64,000 bases of DNA, from assembly GCF_024346315.1 (NCBI RefSeq), contig NZ_JAGQCS010000006.1, forward strand, positions 124,001 through 188,000, given 5' to 3'. The stretch is from Cyanobium sp. ATX 6F1. Its GTDB lineage: Bacteria; Cyanobacteriota; Cyanobacteriia; PCC-6307; Cyanobiaceae. The translations under genes were made by a program, and so were the position numbers. Below the pieces are notes generated by a model. The model was not told where the DNA came from and searched no databases. It worked only from the letters and a program-made list of their open reading frames with translations. Of the stretch, positions 58,221 through 64,000 are shown one piece after another. Each line of letters begins with the position of its first letter. Positions within the stretch are counted from its first letter, which is position 1.

Positions 58221-59705
58221 TCAGAGCTGCCCGAAACCCTTGCGTTTCTTGGTCGGTTTGGGGGGCCGCGGCGCGGCGCCGCCCCGGGCCGCGGCCCCCG
58301 GCTGGCCTGGGAATCCCCCCATTCCGGGCAGGCCGCCCCCCATGCCGGGGAACCCTCCTGCCATCCCCGGGAAGCCACCGCCCATCCCCGGCAGGCCCCC
58401 ACCGAGACCGCCACGGCTCATCTGCTGCATGAAGCCGCGCATTTTCTGAAAATCGGCCAGTACCTTGTCCACATCGGCGGGGGTGTGGCCGCTGCCGGCG
58501 GCGATGCGGCGCCGCCTGGAGGGCTGGGCCGCCAGCAACTCCGGCTGCTGACGTTCGGCGGCGGTCATCGAGCCGATCATCGCCTCAATCTTCTTGAGCT
58601 GGGCCTCCCCCTGCTTGAGCATGCCGTCGTCGATCTTGTTCATGCCGGGGATCATCTTCATCAGGCCCCCGAGTGAGCCCATGCGCTTGATCAGGCGCAT
58701 CTGTTGAACGAAATCGGAGAAGTCGAAGGTGGCCTCCTGCAGCTTCTGCTGCATCCGCGCCACATCCGCCAGCTCCACCTCCTTGGTGGCCTTCTCCACC
58801 AGGGTGAGCACATCGCCCATGCCGAGGATGCGACTGGCCATCCGCTCGGGGTGGAACGGCTGCAGCGCTTCCACCTTCTCGCCGGTGCCGATGAATTTGA
58901 TCGGCGCGCCGCTCACCTTGCGGATCGAGAGGGCGGCGCCGCCGCGGGAGTCGCCGTCGAGCTTGGTGAGCACCGCCCCGGTGAGCCCCACCTGCTCGTG
59001 GAAGGCGCGGGTGAGCTCAGCCGCCTCCTGGCCGATCATCGAATCCACCACCAGCAGCACCTCGTCGGGGGCCACGGCGGTGCGGATCCGCACCATCTCC
59101 TCCATCATCGCGGTGTCGATCTGGAGCCGACCGGCGGTGTCCACGATCACCGTGTCGAAGCCCTCCTCGCGGCCCTTGGCCACACCGGCGGCGGCAATCT
59201 CCTCGGGCTTGGCGCCCGCGCCGAGGCTGAACACCTCCACGCCGATCTGGCGGCCGAGGCTCTGCAGTTGATCGATGGCGGCGGGCCGGTAGACGTCGGC
59301 GGCCACCAGCAGGGCGCGGCGACCCTGTTCCTTGAGGTGAAGGCCCAGTTTGGCGGTGGCGGTGGTCTTGCCAGCCCCCTGGAGGCCCGCCATCAGCACC
59401 ACCGTGGGGGCCGTCTCAACCTGGGCCAGGGGGGCGTTGGCGCCGCCCATCACCTCCACCAGGGCCCCATGGACGAGCTGGATGAATTTCTGGTCGGGGT
59501 TGATGCCGCGCACCACTTCGGCCCCCAGGGCCCGGGCGCGCACGTCGGCGATGAAGTCCTTGACCACCGCGAGGCTGACGTCGGCCTCCAGCAGCGCCCG
59601 GCGCACCTCCTTGAGGGCCCCATCCACGTTCGATTCGGTGATCGTGGCCTGGCCCCTGAGGCCTTTGACCGCATCCTCGAAACGTTGGGAGAGCTCATCA
59701 AACAT
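58221..59705 (-). CDS. ffh: Signal recognition particle protein Ffh (SRP54)
   Basis: The start MFDELSQRFEDAVKGLRGQA at 59705 gives 494 residues. The NG domain has MAGLQGAGKTTATAKLGLHL (G1), DVYRPAAIDQL, DTAGRLQ (G3) and TKLDGDSRGGAALS. The M domain has FDFSDFVQQMRLIKRMGSLG and MKMIPGM. A Gly/Pro/Met-rich tail follows (GGGLPGMGGGFPGMAGGFPG and further repeats), then a Lys/Arg-rich end (KPTKKRKG). It targets membrane and exported proteins to the translocon. Confidence 0.96.
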   Translation of the reverse strand: MFDELSQRFEDAVKGLRGQATITESNVDGALKEVRRALLEADVSLAVVKDFIADVRARALGAEVVRGINPDQKFIQLVHGALVEVMGGANAPLAQVETAPTVVLMAGLQGAGKTTATAKLGLHLKEQGRRALLVAADVYRPAAIDQLQSLGRQIGVEVFSLGAGAKPEEIAAAGVAKGREEGFDTVIVDTAGRLQIDTAMMEEMVRIRTAVAPDEVLLVVDSMIGQEAAELTRAFHEQVGLTGAVLTKLDGDSRGGAALSIRKVSGAPIKFIGTGEKVEALQPFHPERMASRILGMGDVLTLVEKATKEVELADVARMQQKLQEATFDFSDFVQQMRLIKRMGSLGGLMKMIPGMNKIDDGMLKQGEAQLKKIEAMIGSMTAAERQQPELLAAQPSRRRRIAAGSGHTPADVDKVLADFQKMRGFMQQMSRGGLGGGLPGMGGGFPGMAGGFPGMGGGLPGMGGFPGQPGAAARGGAAPRPPKPTKKRKGFGQL

Positions 59706-59745
59706 GGTCGAAGCGTGGCTACGGGCAGGGGGGATGGGAGTCGGA

Positions 59746-61857
59746 TCAGGCCAGGGGGCGGAAGAAGACCAGCTTCCAGGTCTTGCCGTCGCGGCCGAAC
59801 ACATACCTATTCGATCGGCTGCCCTCGGGGGTCCGCTCCAGCACCTTGCCCTGGCTGTTGCGCAGCTCATCGCTGTAGCGCAGTTCCACCTCCGCTTCGA
59901 TGCGGTTGGCGGAGCGGCTGGTGATCGTGAAGCGACGCACGCTGGAGTCGATCGCCTGGCTGAGACCGGCCGCTTCATCCTCGCGGCGCTGGCGGTTGAG
60001 CCGATCCACCTGGGGAGCGCGCGCGAGCTCATCGAGGGGCAGCTCGGCGCGGCCCCCGGCGAGCACGGCGGCCTTGGCCTTCAGCCAGGCCTCCAGCAGT
60101 GCTTGCAATTCCTCAGGGGTGGGCTCCTCGCTCACCAGGGGCAGGGCGGCGGGCAAGGGGGGGGCGGGTTTCGCGCTCGGGGGTGTGGCCAGGGGGGCGG
60201 GCTGGCTCAGCGGCGCTGGGCTTGAGCTGGAGGGACTCCTGGTCTCGGGCGTTCCGGCTGCCAGCCGGTGGCGCACCAGGGCCAGGCCACCGGCGGCCAC
60301 GCCGAGGGCCAGCAGGATCTGGGCGGCGGGGCGGCCCCAGGGGGGAAGCTCTGGCCGGCTGAAGGTCGGCCGCTTGAAGGCGGGCCGGGTGAGGGCCGGC
60401 CGCTTCAACGCCGGCAGGCGCAGATCTGGCGGGAACCAGGCGCTGATCGCCTGGAGCGGCCTGCCCCACTGGGGCCACTGCCACTGGGGTAGCTGCCACT
60501 GGGGCCATGACGGCCAGTCCAGTTCGTCTTCGACCTCGTCCTCCTCGGCCCCTTGCTCCAGACCATGGGGCACCACGGGAACACCGGTGCCGCTGCCGAG
60601 CCCTGAGATGGCGGGCGACCAATCCGCCAGGAGGTTGGGGGCCTCAGCGAAGCTGCCTGCGGCTCCGGCCTCTCCGCTGCGTAGGTGTTTGCGGTCCTCA
60701 CGCTCGACATAGAGCTGCACGTCTCGATCCGCGAACCAGGCCTCCAGATCCACGTCCACTTCGATGTCGCGGTAGCCCGGCAACACCTCGCGATCGAGCC
60801 AGTCGATGCAGTAGGCGCAGAGGCCAGCCAGGGGTTCCTCCCCCTGTTCGGCCGCCCAGCGGCGCAGCTCCTCGTTGGCCCCCTGGGCAAACAGGGTCTG
60901 AGCGGTCTCCACCTGGCCCAGCAGCAGCGACAGGCAAGCCAGATAGGGCTCCATGCCGCTCTGGCCACCGGCGGCCAGGCGCTCGCGGGCGGAGGCGATC
61001 CGCTCCGGTTTGCGCTGGCTGAAACCGGAGGCGGTGAGGGCGTAGCTGGCCAGGAAACCGGCGGTGGGAGAGGACGGCACCGCCCAGTGGCTGAACAGAT
61101 CGACCTGCTCCTGCACCGTCAGGAACTGGCGAATCTGCTTGAAGAAAGCCTGGAACTCCCCGGCGTTGAAGTCGGGGTCCCCCTGGCCGTCCAGTCCACC
61201 CCGTTGCTGCACCAGCTGTTCCAGGAGTTGCAGGCCTTCCTGGCGCTCGGCCACGGCGGCCAGATCGCGGCTGAGCAGATCGAGGATCCGGTAGGGCAGC
61301 AGGGCTGCCAGGCTGCGTTCGATCGCCTGGCGGGAGGCCGGCAACTGGCCCATGCGCTGCAGCAGCTGCAGCCCCAGCTGCAGGGTCTGGGCGGCGGCCT
61401 CGTAGCGGCGCTCCTTGCGGTAATCCTCGGCGCTGGCCTGGCAGGCAAGGGCCGCCAGCAGGGTCAGGTCAGCTTCCCGGCTGCTGCCCAGGGCCGGAGC
61501 CTGGGGTGGGTTGAGACCGCGGCGGGCGGCTTCGAAGCTTTCCGCCCCCTGGCCCGCCTCCAGCAGCAACAGCAGGCCCGCCACCTCCCTGGAGGGGGGC
61601 ACCTCCAGTCCCGGCACCAGCGAGGTCTCCGCGACCGACAGGTTGGTGAGTTCGGCCTCGTAGCGGGCGCGTCGCTCCCCATCGCTGAGCAGATCGGCGC
61701 TGTTGCGCAGCAGCTCAGCCCTGGCCAGGAGGGTCTCCTGGGTGAAGCCCTGGTCGGGGGGGCGATCGAGCCGCAGCTTCAGGGTGTGCAGCACGGTCTG
61801 GGCGTCGGCGGCCGGGCTGACACCGAGAAGGCGGAAATGGTCGATCGGCAGTTCCAA
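59746..61857 (-). CDS. ftn2: Cell division protein Ftn2/ZipN (ARC6 homologue)
   Basis: The 703-residue protein starts with a J-domain-like part, MELPIDHFRLLGVSPAADAQ, as in ARC6. A long helical repeat region (about 90-400) follows, then a Trp/Pro-rich linker with PQWQLPQWQWPQWGRP. One membrane span (AAQILLALGVAAGGLALV, about 525-545) and the C-terminal IMS-type domain complete it, with FTITSRSANRIEAEVELRYS, then SNRYVFGRDGKTWKLVFF. It anchors FtsZ at midcell. It is divergent from pdhA. Confidence 0.92.
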   Translation of the reverse strand: MELPIDHFRLLGVSPAADAQTVLHTLKLRLDRPPDQGFTQETLLARAELLRNSADLLSDGERRARYEAELTNLSVAETSLVPGLEVPPSREVAGLLLLLEAGQGAESFEAARRGLNPPQAPALGSSREADLTLLAALACQASAEDYRKERRYEAAAQTLQLGLQLLQRMGQLPASRQAIERSLAALLPYRILDLLSRDLAAVAERQEGLQLLEQLVQQRGGLDGQGDPDFNAGEFQAFFKQIRQFLTVQEQVDLFSHWAVPSSPTAGFLASYALTASGFSQRKPERIASARERLAAGGQSGMEPYLACLSLLLGQVETAQTLFAQGANEELRRWAAEQGEEPLAGLCAYCIDWLDREVLPGYRDIEVDVDLEAWFADRDVQLYVEREDRKHLRSGEAGAAGSFAEAPNLLADWSPAISGLGSGTGVPVVPHGLEQGAEEDEVEDELDWPSWPQWQLPQWQWPQWGRPLQAISAWFPPDLRLPALKRPALTRPAFKRPTFSRPELPPWGRPAAQILLALGVAAGGLALVRHRLAAGTPETRSPSSSSPAPLSQPAPLATPPSAKPAPPLPAALPLVSEEPTPEELQALLEAWLKAKAAVLAGGRAELPLDELARAPQVDRLNRQRREDEAAGLSQAIDSSVRRFTITSRSANRIEAEVELRYSDELRNSQGKVLERTPEGSRSNRYVFGRDGKTWKLVFFRPLA

Positions 61858-61963
61858 CCGCGGGACACCGGTGGCACGCGACTGTAGGCAGCGTCAGTGG
61901 TTTTGACTGCCGAATGCGGACGGACCCCGTACAGTCAGCCTCACCCGATCAGCCTCCTCCGCC

Positions 61964-63070
61964 ATGACCCAGGAGATCGTTGCCCCGGTTCAGGTCGGCG
62001 GAGTCAGCGCTGCGGAGGGTTCCACCGGGGGCCCTGGCAGCCATGCGGAGCGTCTGGCGGCGCTCTATCCCGCCGGTCCCACCACGGTCAGCCGCGACGA
62101 CGGGCTGATGCTTTACAGCGACATGACCCTGGGTCGGCGCTTTGAGGACAAGTGCGCCGAGATGTATTACCGGGGCAAGATGTTCGGCTTCGTGCACCTC
62201 TACAACGGCCAGGAGGCCGTCAGCACGGGCGTGATCAAGGCGATGAAGGCCCAGCACGACTGGTTCTGCAGCACCTACCGCGACCACGTGCACGCCCTCA
62301 GCGCCGGCGTGCCCGCCCGGGAGGTGATGAGTGAGCTGTTCGGCAAGGCAACCGGCTGCAGCAAGGGGCGTGGTGGCTCCATGCACCTGTTCTCCAAAGA
62401 GCACCATCTGTTGGGGGGCTATGCCTTCATCGGCGAGGGCATTCCGGTGGCCCTCGGGGCGGCCTTCACCAGCCGCTACAAGCGCGACGCCCTCGGGGAT
62501 GCCTCCAGCGATGCGGTGACGGCCGCTTTCTTCGGTGATGGCACCTGCAACAACGGTCAGTTCTTCGAGTGCCTGAACATGGCGGCCCTCTGGAAACTGC
62601 CGATCCTGTTCGTGGTCGAGAACAACAAGTGGGCGATCGGCATGGCCCACGACCGGGCCACCAGCGATCCGGAGATCTGGCGCAAGGCGGCGGCCTTCGG
62701 CATGGCCGGTGAGGAGGTGGATGGGATGGACGTGTTGGCGGTGCGGGCCGCGGCCCAGCGGGCGATCGAGCGGGCCCGCGCCGGTGAGGGCCCCACCGTG
62801 CTGGAGTGCCTCACCTATCGCTTCCGCGGCCACTCCCTGGCCGACCCCGATGAACTGCGCAGCGAGGCCGAGAAGGCCTTCTGGGCGGAGCGCGATCCGA
62901 TCAAGGCACTGGCTGCCCACCTCAAGGAGCACGGCCTGGCCAGCGCCGAGGAGCTCAAGGCGATCGAAAAGGAGATCGATGCCGAAGTGGCCGATGCGGT
63001 CAGCTTTGCTTTGGCGGCCCCTGAGCCCGATCCCTCCGAGCTCACCCGCTACATCTGGGCGGAAGACTGA
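61964..63070 (+). CDS. pdhA: Pyruvate dehydrogenase E1 alpha subunit
   Basis: The 368-residue enzyme has the thiamine-diphosphate motif in [60 protein letters not shown] and [20 protein letters not shown]. It decarboxylates pyruvate together with E1 beta, which is not in the window. The E2 gene pdhC is 48 kb upstream. A TACAGT at 61930-61935 is a weak promoter candidate. Confidence 0.95.
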   Translation: MTQEIVAPVQVGGVSAAEGSTGGPGSHAERLAALYPAGPTTVSRDDGLMLYSDMTLGRRFEDKCAEMYYRGKMFGFVHLYNGQEAVSTGVIKAMKAQHDWFCSTYRDHVHALSAGVPAREVMSELFGKATGCSKGRGGSMHLFSKEHHLLGGYAFIGEGIPVALGAAFTSRYKRDALGDASSDAVTAAFFGDGTCNNGQFFECLNMAALWKLPILFVVENNKWAIGMAHDRATSDPEIWRKAAAFGMAGEEVDGMDVLAVRAAAQRAIERARAGEGPTVLECLTYRFRGHSLADPDELRSEAEKAFWAERDPIKALAAHLKEHGLASAEELKAIEKEIDAEVADAVSFALAAPEPDPSELTRYIWAED

Positions 63071-63115
63071 CCCACCCCAATCGAAGGGCGATCTAGAGAT
63101 CGACCCAGCTGGCGA

Positions 63116-64000
63116 TCAAAGATCGACGCTCTGACGGCGGGTGAGGTTGCGCAGTTTGCGCAGGGCCTTGAGCTCCACCTGCCTCACCCGCTCGCGGGAC
63201 ACCTCCAACAGCCGGCCGATCTCGGCCAGGGTGTGGCGCTCCTGGCTTTCGAGCCCGAAACGCAACTCCAGCACCTGCCGCTCCTGGTCGGTCAAAGCAG
63301 TGAGCCAGCGCCCCAGTTGCTCATGGTGCATGCCGCGCTCCACCAGATCAAGCGGTTCGCCTTGGCTGTTGTCGGCGATCAGATCCCCGAGAAAACTGCG
63401 TCCCTCCTCACCGTTGACCGGGGCATCCAGGCTGGAGGTGGTCAGGGATTGGCGCAGCAGGGAATCGAGTTCCTCGATGGGGATCGCCATCGCTTCGGCG
63501 ATTTCCTGGCGGCTCGGCATCGCCCCCAACTTGTGGGCCAGATCGAGGCTCACCTTGCGGATGGCGCTGAGCCGTTCGCTCAGGTGCACCGGCAGGCGAA
63601 TCGTGCGCGACTGACAGGCAATCGCCCGGGTCATGCTCTGGCGGATCCACCAGAAGGCATAGGTGGAGAACTTGTAGCCCCGGGTGGGATCGAACTTTTC
63701 GACCGCCCGCTCGAGCCCCAGAGATCCCTCCTGGATGAGATCAAGAAGTTCAAGGCCTTTGCCCTGATACTTCTTCGCCACGCTCACCACCAGACGAAGG
63801 TTGGCCTTCATCATTCGATCCTTGGAGCGCCGCCCCACCTTGATCGTCTTTTTCTGTTGATCACTGAGCAGCTCGAGGTTCCCCTCTTCGATCAGGCGCA
63901 TCATCGTTTGCACCTGATTGCCGAGTTCGATTTCTTCGGCCGGGGTCAACAGCGGTACACGGCCGATCGTCGCCAGATACCAGCTGATCGGGTCACTGCC
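63116..64000 (-). CDS. Group 2 sigma-70 family RNA polymerase sigma factor (5' end off window)
   Basis: The frame is open to the right edge; the visible part starts in region 1.2, with DPISWYLATIGRVPLLTPAE. Region 2 has ANLRLVVSVAKKYQGKGLEL, RGYKFSTYAFWWIRQSMTRA; region 3 has LPVHLSERLSAIRKVSLDLA; region 4.2 has TLAEIGRLLEVSRERVRQVE. The Ile-Gly-Arg-Val-Pro-Leu-Leu-Thr start is typical of group 2 (alternative, non-essential) cyanobacterial sigma factors rather than the principal RpoD. It ends convergently with pdhA. Confidence 0.92.
   Translation of the reverse strand, partial: GSDPISWYLATIGRVPLLTPAEEIELGNQVQTMMRLIEEGNLELLSDQQKKTIKVGRRSKDRMMKANLRLVVSVAKKYQGKGLELLDLIQEGSLGLERAVEKFDPTRGYKFSTYAFWWIRQSMTRAIACQSRTIRLPVHLSERLSAIRKVSLDLAHKLGAMPSRQEIAEAMAIPIEELDSLLRQSLTTSSLDAPVNGEEGRSFLGDLIADNSQGEPLDLVERGMHHEQLGRWLTALTDQERQVLELRFGLESQERHTLAEIGRLLEVSRERVRQVELKALRKLRNLTRRQSVDL

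Noticed and set aside
63085-63110. Small inverted repeat between pdhA and the sigma factor gene
   Set aside because: Five-base stem without a T-run; too weak to call as terminator.
1-64000. CRISPR arrays and insertion sequences
   Set aside because: No regularly spaced repeats and no transposase were seen on either strand.

Overview
The window reads as a chromosome segment of a high-GC picocyanobacterium of the Synechococcus/Cyanobium type. Evidence seen in the sequence: three short high-light-inducible (Hlip) proteins with the ExxNGRxAMxG helix, a CpcS/CpeS-type bilin lyase homologue, the cyanobacterial division protein Ftn2/ZipN, an FtsH3-like protease, a group 2 sigma factor, several cyanobacterial DUF families (DUF3122, DUF3611, DUF1517, TIGR03792), and scattered HIP1 octamers (GCGATCGC) in the backbone. 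Assignment to a species is not possible from sequence reading alone.

Layout. (1) 1-2,860 is AT-rich and foreign in character: the C-terminal part of a tyrosine recombinase cut by the left edge, three tiny overlapping minus-strand genes, a stretch with hairpins and a direct repeat but no gene, a stand-alone phage-primase-like zinc finger with an overlapping basic protein, and a lipoprotein. (2) 2,864-12,007 has intermediate GC and also looks acquired: a Rad52-like annealing protein with its own near-consensus promoter, a translationally coupled pair that includes a ribbon-helix-helix-like protein, two orphan small genes that share a duplicated promoter/leader, an HTH protein, and a complete type I restriction-modification operon (hsdM-hsdS-hsdR) followed by two more small orphan genes. 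(3) From 12,242 to the right edge the sequence is very GC-rich, densely packed housekeeping backbone.

Backbone blocks. pdhC-queA; sodB, an FKBP isomerase and a phasin-like protein; lnt; a light-stress neighbourhood (19-30 kb) with three Hlips, a CDGSH protein, a ferritin-like protein, a TIGR04283 glycosyltransferase with DUF547 and rhodanese proteins, a cytochrome P450 coupled to a protochlorophyllide-reductase-like SDR, and a peroxiredoxin-like protein. Then a bicupin, tRNA-Ala(GGC), lexA, argF and ftsH on the minus strand. Next come an SRAP protein, a potassium-channel-like protein, and a GH116 glucosidase-DUF3122-ribD operon. These are followed by cobL, a nadK-response regulator-DUF192 operon, pheS, surE, ribF, thiE-thiS, the operon era-cpcS-like-trmD-ispF-TIGR03792-larB, the operon ftn2-ffh-rpsP-phoH, pdhA, and a group 2 sigma factor cut by the right edge.

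How it works together. The left third is best read as an integrated mobile element or defence island: recombinase, primase-type Zn finger, annealing protein, small DNA-binding regulators and a type I RM system. The rest supports carbon entry (pdhA, pdhC), cofactors (riboflavin/FAD, thiamine, B12, NADP, nickel-pincer-type LarB), RNA modification and translation, protein targeting and quality control, and photo-oxidative protection. No CRISPR array and no intact insertion sequence was seen. The points most worth a second look are the duplicated promoter/leader cassettes at 4.2-4.7 kb, the combination of recombinase, primase finger and Rad52-like protein, the P450/POR-like pair, and several unusual gene ends (ribF, thiS, lexA).
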